A stretch of 64,000 nt of DNA, from positions 496,001-560,000 of the forward strand of contig NW_026570270.1 of assembly GCF_019649055.1 (NCBI RefSeq), given 5' to 3'. The translations under genes and the position numbers were made by a program. The stretch is from Paramacrobiotus metropolitanus (Eukaryota > Tardigrada > Eutardigrada > Parachela > Macrobiotidae). Numbering within the stretch: position 1 is the first letter of the stretch; every line of letters begins with the position of its first letter. Below the pieces are notes generated by a model. It ran no database searches and had not been told where the DNA came from. It worked only from the letters and a program-made list of their open reading frames with translations. Shown here in pieces: positions 1-13,019 of the stretch.

Positions 1-104
1 ATGCAGAATAAGCGTTACAGCCAAACCTATTAAGTTTGCGATAAGAGTTCGAACGGCGCAAACTGTTCTTACAGAATGTTTTAGAGGTCTGACGTTTAAA
101 TACC

Positions 105-216
105 GTAAAACCCGATATTAACGCCCTGGGCCTTTATTATTTCGTGACCTACGGGAGGGGGCGTTTAAAACCGCACGGGGCGTTAATTTCGGGGGGGCGT
201 TAATATCGGGTTTTAC
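105..216. mobile_element. Short MITE with perfect 22-bp terminal inverted repeats
   Basis: The left end GTAAAACCCGATATTAACGC (continuing CC, 105-126) is the exact reverse complement of 195-216. The trinucleotide ACC flanks both sides (102-104 and 217-219) as a possible 3-bp target duplication. The 112-bp body has no coding capacity. Perfect 22-bp inverted ends with a short spacer fit a miniature inverted-repeat element; the superfamily is undetermined. Confidence 0.7.
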
Positions 217-539
217 ACCATGCCCATGGTGTTTTGCTGAAATGAGTGAATGAGGAATAACGCATGCCAACTAAATTATGCCAGCCTTCTTAACCATTCT
301 GCCACTGCTTCTGATTTCACTGCATTCTGCAAAAAAAGGCAGGCGCCTTACTCCTACTGATAAGTCTCGTATCATAGCATGAACGCAGAGTCGCATACTA
401 AAAAGTTATAACCCCCGCAAAAACGGCGCAAAACTTTTGTCTCTTGTGTGTTAACGTGCTGCAGTGTCCGTTATTTCAGAAACCATTCATTTCGGAAACC
501 GTACATTTCGAAATATTTCCTTCGGTTTTCTTATGCTTC
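217..539. other. No gene seen
   Basis: No open frame or RNA gene recognised. It ends with short repeats of the type TTTCGGAAACC that border the following minisatellite. Confidence 0.5.
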
Positions 540-986
540 TTATGTTACTGTTCAAATGACTCTAAGGTTTCTTGATTTTCTTAAGTTCATAATTAGGTTT
601 CTTAATTAGGGTTTTAATTAGATGGTTTTCTTGGTATTATTCAAATGTTTTCTTAGGTTTTTTAAGTTCTTAAAGTTCTGAGGTTTCCTTAAGTTCTTAA
701 TTAGGTTTCTTAATTAGGGCTCGTAATTAGGTGGTTTTCTTAATGAGGTGGTATTATTCAAATGTTTTCTTAGGTTTCTTAGGATTTCTTATGTTCTTAA
801 TTACGTTTCGTTATTAAATGGTTTTCTTAGGTTTCCTTATGTTATTCTAGTTTTTCTGGGTTTCTTAGGTTTTCTTATTTTTGTTATTTGTGTCTTAAAA
901 TTTTGTTATGTTTTCTTGCGTTATTTTTTTTTATGTGATCCTATGTGATCTTATCTTTCTTTTGTTTTTTTATGGTTTCCGAAATG
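540..986. repeat. T-rich degenerate minisatellite
   Basis: Irregular repeats built on TTCTTAGGTTTCTTAATTAGG fill the interval; a block from GGTATTATTCAAATGTTTTC recurs about 115 bp apart. The interval is bordered by an inverted pair, CATTTCGGAAACC at 488-500 and GGTTTCCGAAATG at 974-986. The 66-codon Phe/Leu-rich frame inside is a by-product of the T-rich repeat, not a gene. Confidence 0.65.
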
Positions 987-1369
987 ATAGGGTGCCGAAA
1001 CGTCCAGCCGGCGTATGTACATTATAAATAAGGAATATTAATAGCAGGATGTATTAAGTAGGATATGATTTCTAAATGGGGGCTGCCTGATCGGGCATCA
1101 AAGGCGACCGCCACTGCTGTTACTTTTCATTAAGAGGCTTATTCAGGCCTCAACGATTCAGCACATCAAAGCGAATAACGTTGTGGAGTATTCGTTTTCC
1201 TGTTATTTTTTTTCAACAAAATATTCCTAGCACCAAAGCACACTAAGAGCACGTTTAGTTACTTGTCATCGTAAAATTAATATGTTTTGCTGTAACGCTT
1301 AATCTGCATTACTTGATCAAAAGGACAGTAACGCGTAAGTACTTAGTAATTCCCCAAACCTTTTAAAAA

Positions 1370-1545
1370 TTTTTTTTTGCGCATTAACTGCAAAAAAATT
1401 TTCCTTGTTTTTGGCCATCGAAACTTCTTTCCTTTTTTGACCACGAAAATTTCCTTCATTTTTTTTACCATCGAAATTTTCTTCCTTTTTGGTCAAAAAA
1501 ATATTCCTTCCTTTAATTATTCCTTCCTCTTTTTGACCTTGGCCG
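1370..1545. repeat. Degenerate polypyrimidine repeat
   Basis: Units of about 30-35 bp resembling CCATCGAAATTTTCTTCC followed by TTTTTGGTC recur four to five times. Frames on both strands (Phe-rich on plus, Lys/Glu-rich on minus) are explained by the repeat. Confidence 0.55.
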
Positions 1546-3218
1546 ACTTTCATGTGTCGAGGATTACGATATGCATTGGATTAAAGGGCAGTATTTTCTA
1601 AAGGTTACCTAGAAGTTCGGGATTCGAGTCTAATCTTAGCTTTGGGTTACCGCAGTATACTCGCGCCGCACAGGCCATCGCCTTTATCTAATCCACGTAA
1701 GAACCGAGACCGGAAGTGAGAAGTAAGGCATTCATTCGTGTTTCGCAGGGCTCCTGATAAGGATTCCTGGTTCCTGAGTTCGTACGCATACCTCCATCGA
1801 TCCTCCAAGTTATTTCGCAGTACCAGTTTGGGATTTAAGAGTGCTCTACCGACTGAGAGATAGGCAGGGAGAAGACCACAGCCAAATCCCGTGCGTCCTT
1901 GTTAATACGAAATAACGCTACCGGATGGTTGTACTAGTCTTTCACCACGACAGGGTGTAGGCATCAATCATACGTCCCGCTCTGATCCATGAAACCAATC
2001 GCACGAAGTACGAGCTGGAGATAGGCAACAACAGCCGAGAAATGACAGCATTCAAACGTAAATTGTGATCGTATTATCAAGGCATCAACCGAAAGTCAAC
2101 TTAAATAAGACCAGCTTAGTTAGCTGTAAATGTTCGCTATTAGATGTGTGCAGGACGTGCTACGTACTATCCCACCGGTACACGTCAGTGATTGTCCGCA
2201 CAGGTCATATTAAAACCAAAAATTAATGTACGTCGATCTCCTTACGTTTGTAACACACATTTAAAGATTGTTGCTGCTCCTCTCCGTACGTACACAAACG
2301 CAAAACTTCAGATATCGTATAAAAATAACCCAATCTATCAGTCAACAAATACTGTATCCACAGTCCACCGAGATCCAAAAGCAAAAGAAGATAATTTAAT
2401 GATTATCTAACATGTGAAAGGCCTCCACTAGATCTGCTCAAGTTGAAGTAGCCATCTTTTTCTATAACGGAAAATTCAGCGCATTTTGATTCGATCCTGT
2501 TCCTGCATTCATGTACCCGTACCTCGTGTATCTGTGTTTTGTAAAATTTAATGTACAAAGTGAAATAGGGTGTTACCATTTTAGAGCTATACAATCCTAT
2601 TCGCAGACGTTACGCAGTTCAAATCTTGTTCGATCTTTCCAAATTACTAGTTTCTTGTTTCATGGATCAGAGCGGAATACGTTTAATAATTCGCAACTAT
2701 GATTATCGAGGAAATTTTCAGGAAATTAACAGTAAGGGAATATACACACAATGAGGAATACAATTAAATTGACTCGGACCGCTGCATATTTACTCCTATT
2801 GTATGAATGGGGTTGACGATTTGCTAGTTACCGTTTCTAATACAAACTCTACCAGGACTTAAAAAGTCAAAAACTGCTGTAACTTTATGCCTGTTGAAGG
2901 TAATGCATGATCATGAGACAACGAATTAAATTCGTTTCTTACCGGTTCAACGAGGGGCACAGTGCAGCAGAAGTTACAGAACGGATACCAGTGCTGTATG
3001 CTTCTGCATCTGCACTTTAATTATTGCACTTTAATTATCACCGGCAATTGCGTTGCTGAAAACGTCAATTACGAAAGCCCTCAAAGCATCAGAAGAAATG
3101 CGGTACTTGAAAAAACCATGTTGTGAATTGTTTAGCTATTGCACTAATGTTTTCGAGCGCGAAACTAGCAAACAGATGGTGAAAGTTATTGAGGAATCTC
3201 CCATGAACTGCGAGTTGT
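1546..3218. other. Intergenic, no gene seen
   Basis: No convincing coding exon. Short tRNA-like promoter boxes occur near 1615-1630 and 1842-1856 but do not form a tRNA. From about 3050 to 3218 the sequence resembles 20300-20474, so the 3' flank of the protease gene was part of the duplicated segment. Confidence 0.4.
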
Positions 3219-5589
<2,371 letters not shown>

Positions 5590-5674
5590 TGTGGAAGGAG
5601 CTAGAGCAGGTTTCAGGAAACTGTCACTGAGAGAACAACCCGAATGACAATTTGGACGGGTGTCCCGTCGTGGT

Positions 5675-5683
5675 CTTATATGG
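5675..5683 (-). promoter_or_regulatory. TATA-like box of protease copy A
   Basis: CATATAAGA on the minus strand lies about 90 bp upstream of the ATG. It sits in a block conserved almost exactly at 22494-22502 upstream of copy B, with the same spacing to the start codon. Confidence 0.6.
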
Positions 5684-5689
5684 CCGACT

Positions 5690-6609
5690 GACAAGTGCCG
5701 CGGTCCCGCTGACGGTTGGTTGTGTCAGCGGTTTTTGTTGGCGGCCGGCCACTTGAGTGTTTACCCGTCGAAATTATACTACTGCATCATTGTGGGGAGT
5801 TGTTTCGCGTGCCTTGCTGCATGGAGGCACTCCTCTGGCAACATGCAAATCGTGACCAAAAGAACTGACTGAAGCGCTGTTTTTGCTGTACATGATTGTT
5901 CCTTTTATAGCCGGTACATGTATGGGTACTCAACTCCATAATATTATTGCCATTCGTTAGTGTAAAACCAGATTTAGTTAGTTGTAAGTCAGCGTTTAAA
6001 CATCACACCCAAAGTTATTAAAAGAAAACAAGGAATAATCTATCGACCACCATTTACCAATTGCCACTAACAAGCATGGTAGCGAGTAAGTTCTCTGCAA
6101 TTAAGCAAACGGAATACTGTATCTGAATCTGCCCCGCTCAACGCTGTGATTTGCAGATACTTTGTATCGTTGTATCACTTGTATGTATGTAGAATTGAGA
6201 ATGTCCAAATGTCGAGTTATGGTTAAAAAATCCCAAATTAAAAACTGCTCAATCACAGGTATTTTGTGCCGAAATTATGTAATACGTGATTTTATGTTTA
6301 GCCAAAGCTCATCGTAATACTGATTCAACGTACAACCGCTATTGCCCTTGCATGCTCTTCCCGGTTAAGAATTCAGCTGCTTCTCCTATAATTTGGCGCA
6401 ATGCAAGATGAGCCAAGTGATCTATTTTCCGGCAAGCTGAAGCAGATTTTTATGAACGAAGGTGATTACATAAAGCTAATATAATGGTGTCGTGACGTGG
6501 TAAGTACAGAGTGTATAGCATGAGGTTTTTCCTCGCATTACACAAAATGCCAGGAAAATACGCTAAACTAACAGAACAATTTCGTTCAGCTTATCCCGCC
6601 GTCGACCTT
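5690..6609. other. Intergenic, no gene seen
   Basis: About 5690-5800 resembles the upstream region of protease copy B (a shared block GGCCACTTGAGTGTTTACCC), so the promoter was duplicated with the gene. The remainder shows nothing recognisable. Confidence 0.4.
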
Positions 6610-6807
6610 CTATCGTGCCCAGCACTGACGCTGCATTCCATCGTCCCATGCGAGGCACACTCCGCCTTTCCAGACCAATGTCGTGCAGCCGTCCGGGCGA
6701 CGTTCAGATGTGTAAGAGGTGCCGCGTGTAGCCGGCAGGAAGGTTGACGGGTTGATGGTTGACGCTCAATGAAGGTCATCAACCTTTCTGCCAGAGCTCA
6801 TATATTA

Positions 6808-6978
6808 GTGGATTTGCGGTGACAACTTGCGGTGACACGGAATCTATACATACAAACAAGTGACGTAGAGACCGCATAGAAATGGGTTTTGCATATACGG
6901 TTCACAACGTCACCGTGTCGTCACTTGTTTGTATGTATCGATTTCGTGTATAGATGCAGTTTGTCACCGCAAACCCAC
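6808..6978. mobile_element. Nested palindromic MITE with TA flanks
   Basis: The left arm begins GTGGATTTGCGGTGACAA and the right arm ends TTGTCACCGCAAACCCAC. The arms stay complementary for about 60 bp, including CATACAAACAAGTGAC. TA occurs on both sides (6806-6807, 6979-6980). A TA target and a 171-bp body fit a Tc1/mariner-type MITE inserted into the larger element. Confidence 0.7.
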
Positions 6979-7439
6979 TATTATGTCGACTCTGTTCGTA
7001 GTTCGTACGTTGCGTCTGCATGTTTGATCGTAGATAAGCGGTTTAACTGATGAGGCAATAACGATGGTGAAAACTGTGACAGACAACAGTTGGAGCAGCT
7101 GCAGTTGCAGCAGTTTGTAGTTGCGCAAAAGCCAGATGTGATGAATGGGCGCCGACACCGGTTCGGCAGAAAGGTGGATGCGTCAATGATTATGCACTTG
7201 TCACATTATTTTTTTCGTGCCACTTGTGCTCATTGTAAGTCACTGTTGTCGTCAGTTCAAGGCGGCTTCAGTGAATCGCTTCGCTTGCTATTTAACATCC
7301 AAGCCAAGTGTTTAAAAAAACCATTAATTAAATTGCTTTTCAACGAGCTAGAGGAACGATAAGCAAAAGGAGCTACAATGGGTGCATCGGCGTCGTTGTT
7401 AGGAGTAATGGATACCGTCGGGAGATTCATGGATAACCT

Positions 7440-7700
7440 CTGGTAGAAAGATGGATGTCCCTTCCAGTAAGATGGATGCCCTTGGGCCGAAACTGGATGT
7501 GCTCTCTGGTAAGCTAGATGGCCTCTGGCGGAAAGTAAATAGCCTTTCCAAAAATGTGAATAATCCTCGGCAGAAATGTGGATCACCACTGGTGGAAAGG
7601 TGGATCACTTCGGCAGAAAGGTTGACAACCTAAAGAGAAAGGTTGATGCACTCTGGCAGAAAGGTTGATGACCTTTAGAGAAAGGTTGATGCGCTCTGGC
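7440..7700. repeat. Internal tandem repeats of the 6727-7763 element
   Basis: Short units related to GGCAGAAAGGTTGATGACC and TTCCAGTAAGATGGATG recur every 30-42 bp and grade into the right terminal repeat. A 60-codon plus frame with repeats of the type KMDALGPKLDVL follows from this periodicity; I do not regard it as a gene. Confidence 0.6.
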
Positions 7701-8210
7701 AGAAAGGTTGATGACCTTCATTGAAGGTCAACCATCAACCCGTCAACCTTCCTGCCGGCTACAGCCGCGCGGCTCCAGTTTCACAGGCGCACCACCGGAT
7801 ACAAATCCCCTGCAAAAGATCCTGTTTAACCCTCGGTAACTCGGATGCCGTCCGGCGGAAAAGGCACATGATAGCCCGTGGTGCCCGTAACCACACACGG
7901 GTTTGAATTATCTGACGCAGTCAGGAGGTTCACAGATCGTGGCGCCGAGGCGGAGACCGATGCTGGTCTTCAGTTCGTCCTCGCTCAGCAGCTTACCGAT
8001 GTGAGTGCACGGCAGGGCATTCAACCAGATGTGGGCTTCTGGCCTAGACGGAGCAAGCAAGCAAGCAAGCTGCGCTGATTGATCCTGTCTCCTTGAAACA
8101 CCTCCAGCAGGGCCGCAAGAGAAACGTTGCATAATGGCAAGTCCTAATCCTTGTGTGCGAGTACTGTGTTTTTCTGATGATAATCAATTTGTTCATTACG
8201 CACATATTTC

Positions 8211-8860
8211 TATTTATAACCGGGTGGAGTCAACAAAAACATTTATATCCACCACTTTCATTTTTTTTCCACATTCGTCTACTACAACACCAAGCTAAAC
8301 ATGTTGAAGGTGCTAGGCTGGCCGTTATTGACGCGATAACTCGCAAAAATCTACCTAAGGACCATCGCATGATTGACCTTTCAATGTTTTTTGAAGGACG
8401 CACGCAATTAGGGCAACGATATCGTGACGGGAAGTCGCTCGCTTCCTTCTGCAGTGGCCAGCATATATCGGCCACGTCTTGACTGGTCAGTTTTAGCGCC
8501 TGCATGCATTCGCCGCGTATTCAGACGCTTTTTCAATTTCGTATACCCTTTTATGTACGTACGCAGTACATAATTTATTTCTACGAGCGTGAAGCGTGCA
8601 CGAGTACTCGAAGTATAGTGTGAAGTGCACGCTTACGGGCAGCAGAAAATTTTATACACTTACTCTGTACATATATTAAAGTGCAAATACGGTTTTTTGT
8701 TATATTTATATTCCACTAAAGAATAATGAGCTTCTGTGATTGTCAGGTGGGCATCAGCGTGCCCGAATCCGGTTCCAGTAAACCCTTCACCACGAGAGAC
8801 CAGGTGTTCGAGGTGACCAATGGACCTCGAGAGGAGCCCATCATTGGAGAGAATCCATAG
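8211..8860 (+). pseudogene. Damaged small secreted-protein gene (copy 1)
   Basis: Paralogue of the minus-strand gene at 17771-18503. Shared features are a TATA-like box (TATTTATA, 8211-8218) about 90 bp before an ATG at 8301, similar leader DNA, an exon-2 segment with DGKSLASFCSGQH (near 8430-8465) and a final exon 8747-8860. That last exon is clean: it follows TTGTCAG and reads VGISVPESGS through VFEVTNGP to a TAG. The ATG frame stops after 12 codons, the signal-peptide stretch is lost, and the exon-2 frame hits a stop at about 8480. The family is not recognised; the exon-2/exon-3 junction faintly resembles cystatins (low confidence). Confidence 0.55.
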
Positions 8861-11579
8861 CGCAGTGATTTATCACTAGTATAAACGTCGTAACCGCCCT
8901 TAGTGCAAGCGAGCAAGCGTGTAAATTTTTCTTGTTGTAAAAAACTCGGTTGGGTAAGACTGCGTCTCTGGAACAGGAGTAGTTGAGTTTACTCGTTTTT
9001 TGTAGCTGTTGCTATTGCTGTGGAAGGCTTATCACCAGAGCTGCTCAGATATCAGTTTTTGCCACCGCTACGATGCCGATATGATATCATTATTTTTATG
9101 CCGTTTGCGGAATTATGCCAATACAATATGTTATTTTTGAATGTTTTTCATTTTTGATTCCGTTAAAAAAAGTATAATATTCTTTGAGCTTCGTACGGAT
9201 GCATGCGTTCCAAGAAACTAAATTCCGAATTTCGTAAGATGAAATGGTTTCTGGTTGGCTGAAAATTGCGTGTAAAAAGATAAAAGATGTATTTTTATAA
9301 CGCGTAAATTTCTTCTAATTAACTTTTCACGTAAAACTTAATTCTAAAAATTAAAAATTAAAATTTTTTGGGCACTACGCAGGAGGGGGGGGGGAGGTTG
9401 AGACGCTTGAGCTAACCAAGCCAAAGGCATTTCAGATTTGTTTGTTGGCCGAAATATTTTTTGCGGTTACGCTCGCCATTGTAGAGCCGATTGTGAGTCG
9501 ACAGTCGGCGTGATCGACTGGTATGAGTTTACCGCTATCCACCAGTCTGTCTAGGTTTCTCCGTGCTCCCGCACGCGACATCTTATTCCGTAATATGAAT
9601 GACAATGCTGATCTAAATGATAATAACGACCCAGCGGGTCACACAGAAGCACTGCAACACGATCAGATGTGCCCACGCAAGCCAACGCGACGCGGGCACT
9701 ACTAATATAAATACCCTATCGCCCATAGCCGTCCATTTCGCACCAGATTCTTTATTTTAGGATACTGGTCGTTGTTTTAAATTTGTAAAACCTTTATGCA
9801 AATCGCCAACAGAGCCAATTTAATGGGTACGTTCAACTTTTACGCTTATATTGGACCGAAGGACTTAGAGCCTGTTCAACAAGCGCAACCCAGGCCGTTA
9901 CCCATCAAGTACAATCGTTTGCACAGGCTGAATTTCCAAAACTACCGCTTGCAGAGAAAAAAACAAAACATAACCTGCTAATTGAAGAGATTTTTCAACG
10001 CAACCGCAATTAAGAGCGAACTATGCAAAATGGTTTGGCAGCAAAATTCACTAAACAGACGGCTGTACTAAACATGGTCCACGTTCACTACACTTCTGGC
10101 GGCCTTGATTCGCCATTCACGCTGCACCGCAGTCGATGACTAACCGTAAATCAGTGATTCTCTGCAAAATACTTTGACAGTTCGTGACGGTCTATCAAAC
10201 CAATTTTTGGTAATGAATTTTGGTGGTAAACTTAGAAATATTACTTTTCGTGCTGGTGGTCCATGGAAAAGCAGAAAATATGTTCCGCTTCAGATTTTTA
10301 AATTTTCGTTAGATTGGCAGTTGGCCAGAACTCGATTGCATTGCTTACCTGGAAAGCTGCCGCATCGTTTTGTTTATTGGCAGAAAAGCCCGTTTTAGCG
10401 CAAATATCTGACTATGAAGTCACTATTCCGCAACTTCTCGCCTTCTATTGAACTAAATTAACGATTCTCCGCCGGTAGTCAACAACCCAAAAAAGCTCTT
10501 TGTTTTAATTTTTTCAGTTGGTTGCTAGAAGCATAGAAATTTTAGCCATTTAAATCCTAGTATTTTCAAATTCACGGAAAGATTGTTTTGCTGCAGATGA
10601 ATTAACACACTGACTTATACAAATCGCGTATGCCGATTTAATCACACAGGATCCGAGAAGCGCTGGCACACATTTCTGTTTAAGAGTTCAACGTTTTCGC
10701 AAAACGTGGTTTGGCTTAATTTATTGCGCAAACGATTTATCGGTTCAACACTTTATTCGATGTCTGTTGGCAGCGGCAACGTAATAATAACGCAGTAGCG
10801 ATTACTAAATGGATAACTTTCTTGGGTAAAGGATACCATGTTTTTCCATGGTTTTTAGCAATATTCGGTTGAATTTATTTTAAAGCAAAACAGCAGTCGA
10901 GTAACTCATACTTACCATGGTTTTGAACACCAAGTGCCCGTTTCCCGCATATGACTATGGCTGGTAATCCAAGGTCGTTTTTGGTCTCATCGTACTAACT
11001 CAACTTGACCTGGCGCGAAAAAGTTTTAGTGTTTAGGTATTGATTTGACTAAGAATCTTCGGTTTACAATAAAGTTCATGGATCGCGTGATTATCTTCAA
11101 CAAATTTCTACAACATTTTCCTCGAAAGTCTTTAAAAATTTAAGAATTTTGTTAAAAGTTGTTTCAGAATCAGGAAAGTTCACCATTTTACTTACTACGT
11201 TGAACCTTGTCCAATATACGCAATGCTCGTGAGGGCAAGGCCACGTGATTAAATTTCTGTGAACAGTGGTGTATGTAACTGTAAAGACCTTTGAGGTAGA
11301 TCTCCTTTCTTTTTCTCCGCAAAAAAACATGAACGTTAAACGCTAAGGTTCATTGTTTTTGTTCTTTTGTTTTCAGATTTATATAAACCTTCAGAAATGA
11401 GCCTGTTTTTAAGTTTGAAATAGGGAGTTGCAGCCCAGGGCGAGAAACTTTGTTCCAGCAGTCAAATAATTTCTTTTTCATTTGCAAAACTGATATCTGA
11501 AATTTCGTGCAGAATTTATTAAGATTTTGTAATATTTATTGAAAAAGGTTTGAAGTGAAAAAAGTAAATGTTTCGTTCT
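8861..11579. other. Long AT-rich interval, no supported gene
   Basis: No exon could be supported. A poly-G run lies near 9383-9395. Two frames of about 60 codons (9523-9705, 9796-9981) lie either side of a TATA-like AATATAAATACC near 9706, but nothing in their sequence supports a protein. A 74-codon frame at 10174-10398 is also unassigned. Confidence 0.35.
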
Positions 11580-12310
11580 ACTTGATGGCACGCTGCCGTA
11601 TCATCACAATAACGAAAAGTTCAAGCGAATCTGTAAGAAGAAAATTTTAGAATTTTAAAAAAATTTAAGAATTTTGTTAAAAGTCGTTTCAAAATCAAGT
11701 TCAAGCAGAACTGTAAGAAAAATCTTTTGAGAATTATAGGACAATAGAATCCTCTCGTTTTGCCTGCTACTCCGCTCGCTGCGCTGCGCTTGCTCGCACC
11801 GCAGCTCGGCGTCGCCTTTGGCTCCGCCTTCGGTTTCCGCTGCCGTATCAACACGGTAACGAAAAGTTTAAGCGGAACTGTAAGAATTTCTTTAGAATAA
11901 AAGAGCAATAGAAGACCCTTGTTTTACTTGCTGCGCTGCGCTCGCTTGCTCCGCAGCTTGGCGTCGCCTTTGGCTCCGCCTTCGGTTTCCGCTACCGTAT
12001 CAACACGGTAACGAAAAGTTCAAACGGAACTGTAAGAATTTCTTTAGAATAAAAGAGCAATAGAATCCTCTTGTTTTACTTGCTACTCCGCTCGCTGCGC
12101 TGCGCTTGCTCGCGCCGCCGCTCGGCGTCGCCTTTGGCTCCGCCTTCGGTTTCCGCTGCCGTATCAACACGGTAACGAAAAGTTCAAGCGGAACTGTAAG
12201 AATTTTTACAGAACAAAACTGCAATAGAAATCAACTCGTTTTGTTCGCTGCTCGCATGCTGCACTGCGCTTGCTTAATGCTGACGTTATTAAAGAAATGT
12301 TTTGCTATGG
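11580..12310. repeat. Tandem array, period about 152-164 bp
   Basis: Three full units and partial ones at each end share GGCGTCGCCTTTGGCTCCGC (starting at 11808, 11960 and 12124), then CCGTATCAACACGGTAACG and AACTGTAAGAATTTC. Units alternate a GC-rich, hairpin-like block (CTCGCTGCGCTGCGCTTGCT) with an AT-rich block. Open frames here are repeat by-products. Confidence 0.8.
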
Positions 12311-13019
12311 CAACGTTTTAAAACATATTTCCAACAACTGCACAAAAGCCTCAAAATCCTTTGGATTTTGTTTAAAAATTTACAAAATCTTGAGTGTGCG
12401 CTTTTTAAGCGTACTCCTTCAAATAAAGTTATAACTCACAACCCTCGTGATCGCGAATTTCCGTAGTTAATCCTTGATTAATAGGATAACCGGTGTTAGT
12501 AAATCTAATTCTAGTTCAGGTAAGCTTTTTTTAAGATTTTTACATCCTTTTTTTGAAGCAATAATCATTTGGTTGTTCGCGGTGCAGCCTGGCGTCGCCC
12601 TCATCTTTCTTATCAAAACAATCAAGTATTAAAGTAACAGCAACCCATTGGGACAACTGGCGATGCTAAAAAGTAACCAGTGAACGAATACGGTTAGTTA
12701 ATCCGATTAATAAAAATAACCGGTAATCTATTCCGGTAACGGAAGCAATAGCAGTATCTTGTATCAGGTATACAGTAATCCCCGTTAAAGGTAACGGTAG
12801 TTGCGGTTAAAGAACAGTTTGTGGTAACGGTAACCCGTTACGCTAAGGTTTAATTATTACAGAAATTCAGTAATAATCATCCGTTGCTTAAAAAGTAATT
12901 TGTTATGGTAACAGTAATCCCCTGCTAAAGTAACGTATTGCGGGTACGGTAATTTTATTGACAGTATTTAGAAATGGTTGCAGGAACTTTCACGATAAAA
13001 GTAACCTGTTACGGGACTT
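12311..13019. other. Intergenic with degenerate GGTAACGGTAA motifs
   Basis: From about 12650 to 13010 the words GGTAACGG, CCGTTACG and AGTAACC recur irregularly on both strands, suggesting an eroded repeat. No gene seen. Confidence 0.4.

Larger units (their letters stand above)
6727..7763. mobile_element. 1037-bp inverted-repeat DNA transposon (non-autonomous)
   Basis: The outer 71 bp at each end (6727-6797 and 7693-7763) are inverted copies differing at two positions, starting TGTAGCCGGCAGGAAGGTTG. The 6-bp sequence GCCGCG flanks both sides (6721-6726, 7764-7769) as a target duplication. The insertion splits relic A: removing the element with one GCCGCG copy keeps the relic reading frame continuous, which supports the exact boundaries. 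The interior carries tandem repeats and a nested MITE, with no transposase. A 6-bp duplication does not fit hAT (8 bp) or Tc1/mariner (TA), so the superfamily is left open. Confidence 0.82.
6610..8135 (-). pseudogene. Reverse-transcriptase C-terminal relic A, split by a transposon
   Basis: Minus-strand fragments of the C-terminal part of a retrotransposon reverse transcriptase. Around 8050-7920 it reads LNALPCTHIGKLL then IGLRLGATICEPP; around 7900-7770, in another frame, it reads GHHGLSC and a motif ending LEPRG. After the 1037-bp element at 6727-7763 the same domain resumes at 6720-6640 with RRPDG and CLAWD. Frame changes and stops show it is dead. Related relics lie at 43570-46034, 52724-54268 and 58795-59200. 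The retrotransposon family is not one I can name. Confidence 0.7.

Noticed and set aside
748-948. 66-codon Phe/Leu-rich frame that looks like a membrane protein
   Set aside because: It is entirely composed of the T-rich minisatellite.
1610-1865. tRNA or tRNA-derived SINE on the minus strand (D-arm-like CTCAGTCGGTAGAGCA and B-box-like GACTCGAATCC)
   Set aside because: The two boxes are about 226 bp apart, far beyond a tRNA or usual SINE head, and no acceptor stem or anticodon arm can be folded between them.
9523-9981. Two 60-codon frames around a TATA-like sequence as a possible small gene
   Set aside because: The frames lie on both sides of the TATA box and neither shows a signal peptide, domain or relative.
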